Of a stretch of 60,406 nucleotides of DNA, positions 9,401 through 16,953 are shown piece by piece. Origin of the DNA: an uncultured Selenomonadales bacterium (GTDB lineage Bacteria > Bacillota > Negativicutes > Selenomonadales > Selenomonadaceae); contig CAMJMR010000012.1 of NCBI GenBank assembly GCA_946407095.1, positions 1-60,406 on the forward strand, read 5' to 3'. How positions within the stretch are numbered: position 1 is the stretch's first letter; each line of letters starts with the position of its first letter. A program made the translations under genes and the position numbers. The notes under the pieces are model-generated. The model was not told where the DNA came from. It did no database searches and saw nothing but the letters and a program-made list of their open reading frames with translations.

Positions 9401-9628
9401 TTAAATTTTGTAAATCTGCCTGTACTTGTCGCACATGTCGTTAAGCGTCTCGCTAAAGTCGTTTTGGGCAAATCTTATCGCCAACTCAATGCGTTGCATC
9501 AAAATCATCCTCACGAAGACGCTGTGCGTGGCTGCGGAAACAAATTTTTCGCGAACGTCCTCGCTCACGCCGCTGACTTTGTGCATGTTGGCGAACGCCT
9601 CCTCCCAAAGTGATTCGGTGTGAATCAA
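9401..9628 (-). CDS. Small protein of unknown function (trio member 3)
   Basis: A 75-residue protein, not recognised. Its TTG start overlaps the stop of the preceding gene (TTGA overlap), suggesting coupling. Its C-terminus (LNDMCDKYRQIYKI) resembles the tail of the protein at 10135-10563 (LNTLIKTYQDIYDL), so it may be a shortened paralogue. It is acidic-amphipathic, with no signal peptide and no membrane segment. The exact start is uncertain because the ribosome site is weak. Confidence 0.55.
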   Translation of the reverse strand: MIHTESLWEEAFANMHKVSGVSEDVREKFVSAATHSVFVRMILMQRIELAIRFAQNDFSETLNDMCDKYRQIYKI

Positions 9629-10122
9629 GTCATGACGACCTTAAGCCTTGCGTCGGGCGTGTCAATTTCAAAAGTGTCCTCGGCCTCCGTCAAAAGCTCG
9701 TCGAAGTTTTCGTAGACGGCAATCAGCTCGGCAAGTTTATCTGAAAAATTTTCTTGGAAATTTTGACCGCGCTCCGTCCTGAAGCCCCAATCGTTCAGAA
9801 TATCGGCGGCGTGATACAAGCGGCTCAAAAGAATGTCGCTGATGAAATTGTCGAAGCCGTCCTCGAAGGCAGAGGCGTAATCTTCCTTTTCGGCAAGATG
9901 ATCAAGGCGCGGGCTTGAAATTTTGGCGAGCGTGTCACGGAAAATAATTTCGGCATTCATCATCTCTTCGACCGCCGCCAAATCGTCCAAGACGACCGAC
10001 GCGCCGCACCAATCGTTGTCTTCGTCCTTGTCTTCGGTGTCCATGGTCTCTTGGAAGGCAAAAGCTTCTTTGATTAAGAATCCGACGGAACGTTGCCGTT
10101 GTTCGGTGGTGTCGAGTTCCAC
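9625..10122 (-). CDS. Uncharacterised acidic protein (trio member 2)
   Basis: A 165-residue, strongly acidic, probably all-helical soluble protein that I do not recognise. The start is GTG at 10122, with a TAAGGAGG site about 8 bp upstream. The N-terminus MELDTTEQRQRSVGFLIKEA aligns by eye with MKLETVEQRHKFIDDMVKKA of the next gene upstream, and both continue with AFAFQE/AFAFEE and a conserved D-W pair. The two are therefore tandem, diverged paralogues. Confidence 0.7.
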   Translation of the reverse strand: MELDTTEQRQRSVGFLIKEAFAFQETMDTEDKDEDNDWCGASVVLDDLAAVEEMMNAEIIFRDTLAKISSPRLDHLAEKEDYASAFEDGFDNFISDILLSRLYHAADILNDWGFRTERGQNFQENFSDKLAELIAVYENFDELLTEAEDTFEIDTPDARLKVVMT

Positions 10123-10134
10123 GCCAAAACCTCC

Positions 10135-10563
10135 TTACAAGTCGTAAATATCTTGATAAGTTTTAATCAAGGTGTTCAGCTTCCTGCAGAAAGATTTTTT
10201 GAACTTGACGCCGCCCTCCGTGACGAAATCCCAATCGTCAAGCCGGTCGTGGGCGAATTCAACTCTGCGCAAAAGAATCGTATCGATAAACTCAAGCAAG
10301 CTGTCGTTTACGATGTTAAGGGCAATTTCTTTGCCGGAGTCGTCGTGAGTTCTTATTTCTTCCATTGCGCCGAAGGTATCCAAAAAAATTTGTTCCGTGC
10401 GAATGAATTCTTCAATCGTCACGAGATTTTCGACGGTACTCATTGCGCCCGCCCAATCGTCGCCGTGTTCGGGGTCGTGAATCAAACTTTCTTCAAACGC
10501 GAATGCCTTCTTGACCATGTCGTCTATGAATTTATGTCTTTGCTCTACCGTTTCGAGTTTCAT
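10135..10563 (-). CDS. Uncharacterised acidic protein (trio member 1)
   Basis: A 142-residue acidic helical protein, first gene of the trio, 12 bp before the next. The ATG at 10563 follows AAGGAGG with good spacing, and a promoter lies at 10585-10613. It is paralogous to 9625-10122 (shared N-terminal EQR..., AFAFEE, later FxxxFCRKL / FQENFSDKL). No known domain could be named and there are no Cys or metal motifs. Small size, local duplication and acidity would fit a fast-evolving adaptor or inhibitor family, but that is speculative. Confidence 0.7.
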   Translation of the reverse strand: MKLETVEQRHKFIDDMVKKAFAFEESLIHDPEHGDDWAGAMSTVENLVTIEEFIRTEQIFLDTFGAMEEIRTHDDSGKEIALNIVNDSLLEFIDTILLRRVEFAHDRLDDWDFVTEGGVKFKKSFCRKLNTLIKTYQDIYDL

Positions 10564-10584
10564 GTTGCCGCCTCCTTCGGCGAA

Positions 10585-10613
10585 ATTCTATCATGCGGCG
10601 CGGGCAGCGGCAA
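10585..10613 (-). promoter_or_regulatory. Promoter of the small-protein trio (and perhaps fabF)
   Basis: Minus strand: TTGCCG, a 17-bp spacer, then TAGAAT (10585-10590), 22 bp before the ATG at 10563. It is back to back with the plus-strand promoter at 10628-10656. Confidence 0.6.
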
Positions 10614-10627
10614 GGCAAAGAATTTTC

Positions 10628-10656
10628 TTGTCAGTGCGCGGCGGATTCGGTATAAT
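10628..10656 (+). promoter_or_regulatory. Promoter of the solute-binding protein gene
   Basis: TTGTCA, a 17-bp spacer, then a perfect TATAAT (10651-10656), 31 bp before the ATG at 10688. Confidence 0.75.
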
Positions 10657-10687
10657 ACCTGAAAAAATTTTGCGGAGGACAAAGGCA

Positions 10688-11734
10688 ATGCGACGATACA
10701 CAGTTTTCATCTTGACGGCGGTGATGTTGGCGGCGGCGGCGGTAGCGGGTTTCATGTTGCCCGTCGACGCCGACAAAAAAAGCGCGGGCGTGCCGACGGC
10801 GGAATTGACAGCCTATACGACTTTACCGGCAGAAACGGCGGCTGTCTTATCGGAAATCTACGAGCGAGAGAATCACGTCCGAATTAACTTCGTGCCGATG
10901 AGTTCGCAAGAAATTTTGCAAAACATCCGAGACGACGCGGTGAGCGACCCGACGGTTGTACGCACGGTTGACATTGTCGTTGCCGACAGCAAAGTACTGC
11001 GCGCGGCGGCTGATTTGAATTTGTTCACGCCCTACACCTCCGAGACCAATGACGCCGTCAAGGAAGTGTTCAAGGACGCGCAAGACCGTTGGACGGGCGT
11101 TTGGTACGACCCGATTGTTTTCTGCGCGAACAGAGATTATATGCGCACGACCGTCAACTTGCCCGACACATGGGACAAGCTTGCCAAGGCGGGCAACATT
11201 CGCGTGGGCATAACGGATTTTCTTGCCGCCGACGCTTCCGCCAACCTGATGTTCCAGATGATTGCCAATTTCGGCGACGCGAAGACTTACGAGATTTTGA
11301 GCGGCATTCATCCCAAGGTTGTGCAATATACGAAATTTTTGTCGAATCCCGTGAGGCAGGCGGGCATGGGCGAAGTCGACATATCGGTTGCCGTCGAGAG
11401 CGAGACTTTGCGCTATCTGCAGAACGGCTACCCTTTGAAGATAATTTATCCCGCCGACGGTACGAGTTGGCTTTTGACGGGCGTGGCGATAACGACGACC
11501 GACGCCGCGAAAAATCCTGTTGCCGCAAAGTTTGCAGATTGGTTGCTGAGCGACGAGGCGCAACTTTATCTGCAGACGAACGGCTTTTATTTTTTGCCGA
11601 CGAATCCGCAGACGTTGGCTTACAAGTCGTTCGCGGGGAAAAACCTTGCGCTGTTCGACAATCGGCAAAGATTTTCGCTTGATCAGCGGCAAGCGTTCTT
11701 GAATCGCTGGGTTAATGACGTGCGCTTGAAATGA
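10688..11734 (+). CDS. Periplasmic solute-binding protein (FbpA-like, type 2 PBP)
   Basis: 348 residues. Start is ATG at 10688, with GGAGG 9 bp upstream and promoter at 10628-10656; a longer upstream ORF is rejected because it crosses that promoter. A signal peptide with a hydrophobic core (TVFILTAVMLAAAAVAG) begins the protein. The body has the two-lobed ferric/phosphate-type binding-protein pattern, including a GVWYDPIVFCANRDY segment and the C-terminal NPVAAKFADWLLSDEAQ seen in the FbpA/AfuA group. No permease or ATPase gene is adjacent. A two-component system follows on the same strand, so this protein may be a ligand sensor for that kinase rather than (or besides) a transporter component (inference). 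Confidence 0.82.
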   Translation: MRRYTVFILTAVMLAAAAVAGFMLPVDADKKSAGVPTAELTAYTTLPAETAAVLSEIYERENHVRINFVPMSSQEILQNIRDDAVSDPTVVRTVDIVVADSKVLRAAADLNLFTPYTSETNDAVKEVFKDAQDRWTGVWYDPIVFCANRDYMRTTVNLPDTWDKLAKAGNIRVGITDFLAADASANLMFQMIANFGDAKTYEILSGIHPKVVQYTKFLSNPVRQAGMGEVDISVAVESETLRYLQNGYPLKIIYPADGTSWLLTGVAITTTDAAKNPVAAKFADWLLSDEAQLYLQTNGFYFLPTNPQTLAYKSFAGKNLALFDNRQRFSLDQRQAFLNRWVNDVRLK

Positions 11735-11790
11735 GTGATGCGGAATGTTGTCAAACGGCAAATAGGGGCGCTTAAGTACTTCAAATCACT

Positions 11791-11833
11791 TTTCCCTTAT
11801 CGCTTGTCCCTTGTCCCTTTCACGTGCTATAAT
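11791..11833 (+). promoter_or_regulatory. Promoter of the response regulator, inside a heptamer-like tract
   Basis: TTGTCC (11804-11809), an 18-bp spacer and TATAAT (11828-11833). The -35 region lies in a CCCTTATCGCTTGTCCCTTG tract that resembles the heptamer repeats found elsewhere in the window. Confidence 0.5.
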
Positions 11834-11867
11834 CGGCGGCAAGAAAATTTTCGGGAGTGATTGAGCT

Positions 11868-12542
11868 ATGATGAGAGTACTGCTCGCCGAAGACGACAGC
11901 CGCCTCGGCAAACTGATTGAGTACATGCTTATCCAAAATAAATTCAACGTCGAATGGATAACCAACGGCGCGGACATTTTTGAATACGCAATGTACTCAG
12001 AATACGACATTCTGATTTTGGATTGGATGATGCCCAACGTTTCGGGGCTCGACGCGTGCCGCCAACTGCGCGAAGCCGGCTACGAACGTGCGATTATCAT
12101 GCTGACGGCGAAGGACACCGTTGAAGACCGCGTGCTCGGCTTGGACGCGGGCGCGGACGATTATCTTGTCAAGCCGTTTGAATTCGACGAACTGCTTGCA
12201 AGGCTGCGCGCGCTCGGCAGACGTTCCACGCAAAAAATTCAGCAGGAAATCCTTGACATCGGCGACTTCACGCTCAACCGCACGACCAAAGTCCTAATGT
12301 GCCGCGACCAAGTCATTCAGCTTTCGCCGCGCGAATTCCAAATCTTTGACCTGCTGGCGCAAAACTTGGGCGTCGTCGTGCCGCGCGATATCATTCTCGA
12401 CCGAATCTGGGGGCTCGAACGCGACATAACCTCCAACAACATCGACTCTTACATGAAAATTTTGCGCAAGAAGCTCCAGGAAGTAAACGGCAACATTGCG
12501 ATTAAAACCGTTCGCGGAATAGGTTATCGACTTGAAGCTTGA
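11868..12542 (+). CDS. OmpR/PhoB-family response regulator
   Basis: A 224-residue response regulator. The N-terminal receiver has acidic residues at 9-10, phospho-acceptor Asp52 in DILILDWMMP, Thr80 and Lys102 (LVKPF). The C-terminal half (about 130-224) is the winged-helix DNA-binding domain, with LSPREFQIFDLL and the final VRGIGYRLEA. It overlaps the histidine kinase gene by 3 bp at that gene's possible TTG start, and the two form a cognate pair. The target genes are unknown; the upstream solute-binding protein is a candidate partner. Confidence 0.95.
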   Translation: MMRVLLAEDDSRLGKLIEYMLIQNKFNVEWITNGADIFEYAMYSEYDILILDWMMPNVSGLDACRQLREAGYERAIIMLTAKDTVEDRVLGLDAGADDYLVKPFEFDELLARLRALGRRSTQKIQQEILDIGDFTLNRTTKVLMCRDQVIQLSPREFQIFDLLAQNLGVVVPRDIILDRIWGLERDITSNNIDSYMKILRKKLQEVNGNIAIKTVRGIGYRLEA

Positions 12543-12553
12543 GGCTCGCTGAA

Positions 12554-13831
12554 ATGGAAATGTTCGGGCGCAGTCGCCGACAGCTCGCTTTTGCTTATGC
12601 GCTGATAATGTGCGTCTTCATGGCGATATTGATTTTCGTCGTGCACATGGCAATGAATTGGTCAATGTTTTCCGAACAGGCGCAGGAACTTTCGGACGCA
12701 GCGACGGGCGTTGCCGAGGCGCAAATTTTTTATTTGCAGAATCCGAACGCCGCCGTTGACGAAAACCGCTACTACAAGAGCGTCAACGACCGGCTGTTTT
12801 TTTATATCTTCAGCGAAGACGGGCAGCTTGTGCGCTTTGAGCGGGCGTCGTTTCGGCTTGAGCAGTTCGTCCTTGACGTTATCGAAAACCGCAACGTCAC
12901 GGAAGGCGAAGTCGAAGTTTTCCAACATTCCAACGAGACGGGACAACTTTCAACCGTAATGATGACGTCGAAGAAAATAATCACGGACGACGCCGTTCAG
13001 ACGCTTTACGTCGGCAAGGACGTGACGGCTCTTTATTCGGGCTTGCGCAAGGCGACTTACGCGCAAATGGTCTTGGGCTTTATCGCGGTGCTAATCGGCT
13101 CGGCAATCGGCTACTACATGGCGGGGCGGGCATTGGTGCCGATAAAGGAGGCTTACGACAAGCAGAAGCAATTCGCGGCGGACGCGTCACACGAATTGCG
13201 CACGCCGTTGGCAGTCGTCATGGCGTCGGCCGATTTGCTTTTGGCTGACCCGTCGATTCAAAATCCCTTCCTGCGGCAAGTCATCGAAGACTTAAAGAAC
13301 GAAGTCAAAAAAATGACAAACCTCGTCAGCGATTTGCTGATGGTGGCTCGTAGCGACAACAACGCGCTGAAAGTCAACATAAAGCGGCTGGATTTGTTTG
13401 AAGTCCTTTCGCAAGTCCTTCGCATGATGACGCCGATAGCCGAGAAAAAAAATATTCTCCTGCGCGGCGACAACTTGTATCGGGTCTACGCGAAGGGCGA
13501 CGAGGACAGAATTCGCCAGCTCGTGATAATTTTGACGGATAACGCGATAAAGTACACGCCCGAAGGCGGCAGAGTCGAAATCGGCCTAATCGAGAAAGAA
13601 CGCGTCGGCATAACCGTCACGGACAACGGCATTGGCATAAGCAAAGACAACCTAGAAAAAATTTTCGAGCGGTTTTATCGCGTCGACAAGGCGCGTTCGC
13701 GTGAAATGGGCGGCAACGGCTTGGGCTTGTCGATAGCGAAAGAACTTGTTCGCATGAACGGCGGCGAAATCGGCGTCGAGAGCGAGGAGGGCGAAGGTAC
13801 ACGCTTTACCGTTTGGCTTGTTCGAGCGTAG
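12554..13831 (+). CDS. Membrane sensor histidine kinase
   Basis: A 425-residue kinase (430 if translation starts at TTG 12539; GAGG at 12541-12544 favours the ATG at 12554). An N-terminal TM helix (around 15-35), a periplasmic domain of about 130 residues and a second TM helix (around 172-192) precede a short HAMP-like linker. The dimerisation box has the phospho-acceptor His in DASHELRTPLAVV (about residue 213). The ATPase domain shows the N box (LTDNAIKYTPEGG), G1 (VTDNGIGISKDNL), F box (IFERFYRVD) and G2 (GGNGLGLSIAKEL). The periplasmic domain is large enough to contact a binding protein such as the one encoded upstream. Confidence 0.95.
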   Translation: MEMFGRSRRQLAFAYALIMCVFMAILIFVVHMAMNWSMFSEQAQELSDAATGVAEAQIFYLQNPNAAVDENRYYKSVNDRLFFYIFSEDGQLVRFERASFRLEQFVLDVIENRNVTEGEVEVFQHSNETGQLSTVMMTSKKIITDDAVQTLYVGKDVTALYSGLRKATYAQMVLGFIAVLIGSAIGYYMAGRALVPIKEAYDKQKQFAADASHELRTPLAVVMASADLLLADPSIQNPFLRQVIEDLKNEVKKMTNLVSDLLMVARSDNNALKVNIKRLDLFEVLSQVLRMMTPIAEKKNILLRGDNLYRVYAKGDEDRIRQLVIILTDNAIKYTPEGGRVEIGLIEKERVGITVTDNGIGISKDNLEKIFERFYRVDKARSREMGGNGLGLSIAKELVRMNGGEIGVESEEGEGTRFTVWLVRA

Positions 13832-13858
13832 TTGCCACTTCTAAAGGAGGCTTATATC

Positions 13859-15181
13859 TTGAAAGCAGGCTTTGTTAGCTTGGGTTGTGCGAAAAATCTG
13901 GTCGACACCGAAGTCATGTTGGGCATCATGCGGGCGCACGGGATTGAGTTGACGCCCAACCCCGCCGACGCCGATATTCTGATTGTCAATACCTGCGCGT
14001 TCATTCTGTCGGCGAAGGAAGAATCTATCACGACGATTCTCAATCTTGCCGAATACAAGCGCGGGCAATGCAAGGCGTTGATTGTGGCGGGTTGCCTCGG
14101 TCAGCTGTATAAGCGCGACCTGCTGAACGAAATGCCCGAAGTCGACGCGGTTATCGGCACGGGTGCTTGGCACAGAATCATGGAGGCGATTGAGGAGGCT
14201 CTTTCCGGACGCCGCGTGATTCTTATCGGCGAGCGCAGGATTATTTACGACGCCAAGACGCCGCGCCTGCGCACCACGCCGAGCTATACCGCCTACGTCA
14301 AAATCGCCGAGGGTTGCAACAATCGCTGTTCGTTCTGCTCTATCCCGTTGATTCGCGGGCGGCAAATTTCCCGTCCGATTGAAGACATTCGCGCCGAGGT
14401 TGAGGCGTTGGCGGCGGAGGGCGTCAAGGAAATAAATCTTATCGCGCAGGATACCACGGCTTACGGCGTCGACCTTTACGGCGAGCCCAAGCTTGTCGAG
14501 CTGTTGCGCGAGCTTGTCAAGACCGACGCGCACTGGATTAGGATTCTTTACGCCTACCCGCGCAGATTCACCGACGAGCTGATTGACTTGATAGCCGTCG
14601 AGCCCAAGATTTGCAGTTACGTTGACTTGCCGCTTCAGCACGCCAGCAACAAAATCCTAAAGCTGATGAATCGTCCCGACACCCGCGAATCGATGGAGGC
14701 ATTGCTGAAAAAAATTCGCGAGCGCATTCCCGACGTCGTGATTCGTTCGACGTTCATAGTGGGCTTCCCCGGCGAGACCGACGAAGACTTTATGAAGTTG
14801 CGGACATTCCTGCAGACGCAACGGCTTGACAAGGTGGGAGTCTTCACGTATTCGCGAGAGGAGGGCACGGCGGCTTACGACTTCCCCGACCAAATATCGG
14901 AGGAGGTGGCGCAGGAGCGTTATCACGACTTGATGAGCTTGCAGAGTTTGATTTCGCAACAGCGCAACGAGGAGCTGGAAGGGCGCGAGTTGGAAGTGCT
15001 GATAGAAAATCGCGACGAGGAAGTTCCGCAAGTGGTGGCGGGGCGTTCCTATCGAGACGCGCCCGAAGTCGACGGGCTTGTTTATATCGAAAACGACGGG
15101 CGCAGTAAGCCGGGCGACTTGGTTCGCGTGAAGGTGTTGGCGGGCTTCGTTTACGACGTTGCCGCTGAAAGGATTGGTTGA
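13859..15181 (+). CDS. rimO: Ribosomal protein S12 methylthiotransferase RimO
   Basis: Radical-SAM enzyme that adds a methylthio group to the conserved aspartate of ribosomal protein S12. The start is TTG at 13859, placed by AAAGGAGG just upstream; this gives 440 residues, as in E. coli. The UPF0004 domain holds three cluster cysteines (Cys10, Cys46, Cys79). The radical-SAM CxxxCxxC motif is EGCNNRCSFC (Cys153, 157, 160), followed by RGRQISRP. A C-terminal TRAM domain covers about 375-440. The LGCAKNLVDTE opening separates RimO from MiaB. The gene begins 27 bp after the histidine kinase stop. Its end is duplicated by element A2. Confidence 0.96.
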   Translation: MKAGFVSLGCAKNLVDTEVMLGIMRAHGIELTPNPADADILIVNTCAFILSAKEESITTILNLAEYKRGQCKALIVAGCLGQLYKRDLLNEMPEVDAVIGTGAWHRIMEAIEEALSGRRVILIGERRIIYDAKTPRLRTTPSYTAYVKIAEGCNNRCSFCSIPLIRGRQISRPIEDIRAEVEALAAEGVKEINLIAQDTTAYGVDLYGEPKLVELLRELVKTDAHWIRILYAYPRRFTDELIDLIAVEPKICSYVDLPLQHASNKILKLMNRPDTRESMEALLKKIRERIPDVVIRSTFIVGFPGETDEDFMKLRTFLQTQRLDKVGVFTYSREEGTAAYDFPDQISEEVAQERYHDLMSLQSLISQQRNEELEGRELEVLIENRDEEVPQVVAGRSYRDAPEVDGLVYIENDGRSKPGDLVRVKVLAGFVYDVAAERIG

Positions 15182-15328
15182 ATGAAAAATTTTCCCGCTT
15201 TGAAAGCGGGGGAACAGATAGCGCGCCTCAACGTGACACCGTTTGGGATTAACCGTCCGCGACGAAACGCAACGCATGCGCATTGCTAGCCCCATAAGGC
15301 TGAAAGGATTGGTTGAATGAAAAATTTT
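15164..15328 (+). repeat. Hairpin-headed element A2 with perfect 30-bp flanking duplication
   Basis: The element (15194-15298, 105 bp) lies between rimO and the pncC-like gene. The head hairpin is CCCGCTTTGAAAGCGGG, followed by GGAACAG, the GCGCGCC core and the 3' end CATTGCTAGCCCCATAAG. The direct repeats 15164-15193 and 15299-15328 are identical over 30 bp and span the rimO stop plus the ribosome site and first four codons of the next gene. The downstream gene thus kept its own translation signals after the insertion. Confidence 0.9.
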
Positions 15329-15745
15329 ACGATAGCGACGGCTGAAAGCTGCACGGGCGGGCTTGTGGCGAGTCACTTTACCGATTTGTCGGGCGCGTCG
15401 AACTACTTCAAGGGCGGCGTCGTTGCCTACACCAACGAGATTAAACGCGACCTTCTGCACGTCAAGACGGAGACGCTTGAGACTTTCGGCGCGGTGAGCG
15501 GGCAAACTGCCTTGGAAATGGCGACGAACGTCCGAGAAATTTTTTCGGCGACAATCGGCTTGAGTACGACGGGCGTGGCGGGTCCTTTGACTGCCGAGGG
15601 CAAACCTGTCGGCTTGGTTTACGTTGCGATAGTCGGCGAGGGCTTTTCCGAGGTTAAAGAGTTCCACTTCGCGGGCAGCCGCACCGAGATAAAACTTCAG
15701 GCCGCCGACGAGGCGATGAATCTTTTGTTCAAGTATACGGCATGA
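15317..15745 (+). CDS. pncC: CinA C-terminal-type nicotinamide-nucleotide amidase
   Basis: A 142-residue stand-alone CinA C-terminal domain, which deamidates nicotinamide mononucleotide to nicotinate mononucleotide in NAD salvage (family knowledge). The signature TAESCTGGLVASHFTD lies near the N-terminus and STTGVAGP in the middle, as in PncC. The N-terminal CinA nucleotide-binding domain is absent, which is normal for PncC. The start at 15317 sits in the second copy of the 30-bp repeat; before insertion A2 the ATG would have directly followed the rimO stop (TGAATG). The stop overlaps the next start (ATGA). Confidence 0.92.
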   Translation: MKNFTIATAESCTGGLVASHFTDLSGASNYFKGGVVAYTNEIKRDLLHVKTETLETFGAVSGQTALEMATNVREIFSATIGLSTTGVAGPLTAEGKPVGLVYVAIVGEGFSEVKEFHFAGSRTEIKLQAADEAMNLLFKYTA

Positions 15746-16953
15746 ACAGGCGGACGTTCATAAAAATTTCGGCTCTTGGCGTGGCGGCGTTGCTGACGGG
15801 TTGCAAGTCCGAAGAAATTTTGCCCGCGACGCTTGACGTGAAATTTTTGCGGCAAATCGTCACGAAAGACATTTCGGCTTCGCGATGCGTGATGTGGCAA
15901 GTCGACGAGCCGCTTGACAATCCAATCGTCGAAGTGAAGGCGGGCGACGTCGTGAAAACTTTTCCCGCGCAAGAGACGACCTTCAGCGACGACGGCAAGC
16001 AAATTGTTCAGTACACCGCGCAGATTGAAACGGGCGACGCTTACAGGATTGTCGACGGCGAGGCGGCGACGGCTTGGCACGAAATGAAGACTTCGGGCGG
16101 CGGCTTCAAGGCGATAATCTTCCCCGATTCGCAATGCGGCAACAGTTACGGCACGTGGGGGCAAGTGGCGAGGGCTGCCTTCGAGCGCAACCCTGACGCC
16201 GCTTTTTTCGTGAATGTCGGCGACCTTGTCGACAACGGCGAGGATTCTGCGCAATGGGAGGATTGGCTCAAGCAGATTGAAGACTTTCTGCCCGCCGTCC
16301 CGTTCGCGCCCGTCATGGGCAATCACGAGACGTATTCGCGGGCTTGGAAGGTTCGCGAGCCCGTTGCTTACCTGAATTACTTCGCGACGCCCGATAACGG
16401 CTTTGAAAAATTTTCGCGGCGATTTTATTCCTTCGACTGCGGCGCGTCGCATTTCGTGATTCTTGACAGTCAATGGGACGAGTTGGGTGCTGACGTTATC
16501 GACGCGCAAAAGTCTTGGCTCCGCGCAGATTTGGCGGCGACTTCAAAGCCGTGGAAGGTTGCCTTCGTTCACAAGGACGTTTTGCAATATCGAATCAACG
16601 GGCGACCCGAAAGGCGCGAGGGCTTTTCCGATGTCGGCGAACACTTCATGCCCGAATTTGAGGCGTTGGGCGTCGACGCGGTCTTTACGGCGCACCTGCA
16701 CACCTATCGCAATCGCGGGCGGCTGAAAAATTTTCGCGACGACGACACGGGCACGCTTTACATCCTGACGGGCTTGAGCGGCAACGTGCGATACGGCGGG
16801 CTGTGGATTGACCACGCGCTTGACAAAGTCATCGCTCCGCAACCCGAAACCGACAACTACTTGACGCTTGAGGTCGACGCCAAAACTTTAACGGTCAAAT
16901 GTTTCCTTCCAAACGGTGAGCTGATTGATGAAACGACTTTGCAAAAAACTTGA
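15742..16953 (+). CDS. Metallophosphoesterase lipoprotein (purple-acid-phosphatase-like)
   Basis: 403 residues. The N-terminus MNRRTFIKISALGVAALLTGC has an RRTF-like twin-arginine stretch and a lipobox (LTGC), so it is probably an exported lipoprotein, possibly by Tat. Residues of about 40-125 look like an Fn3-type domain. The phosphoesterase core follows with the dimetal motifs FPDSQ, VGDLVDNGE, MGNHE, FVHKD and TAHLHTY. The substrate is unknown. It is coupled to pncC by an ATGA overlap, and its 3' end overlaps the ABC gene by 29 bp. Confidence 0.88.
   Translation: MNRRTFIKISALGVAALLTGCKSEEILPATLDVKFLRQIVTKDISASRCVMWQVDEPLDNPIVEVKAGDVVKTFPAQETTFSDDGKQIVQYTAQIETGDAYRIVDGEAATAWHEMKTSGGGFKAIIFPDSQCGNSYGTWGQVARAAFERNPDAAFFVNVGDLVDNGEDSAQWEDWLKQIEDFLPAVPFAPVMGNHETYSRAWKVREPVAYLNYFATPDNGFEKFSRRFYSFDCGASHFVILDSQWDELGADVIDAQKSWLRADLAATSKPWKVAFVHKDVLQYRINGRPERREGFSDVGEHFMPEFEALGVDAVFTAHLHTYRNRGRLKNFRDDDTGTLYILTGLSGNVRYGGLWIDHALDKVIAPQPETDNYLTLEVDAKTLTVKCFLPNGELIDETTLQKT

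Noticed and set aside
15182-15290. Small ORF starting at the ATG of the first 30-bp repeat copy (15182)
   Set aside because: It is the duplicated start of the pncC-like gene running into element A2; a relict, not a gene.
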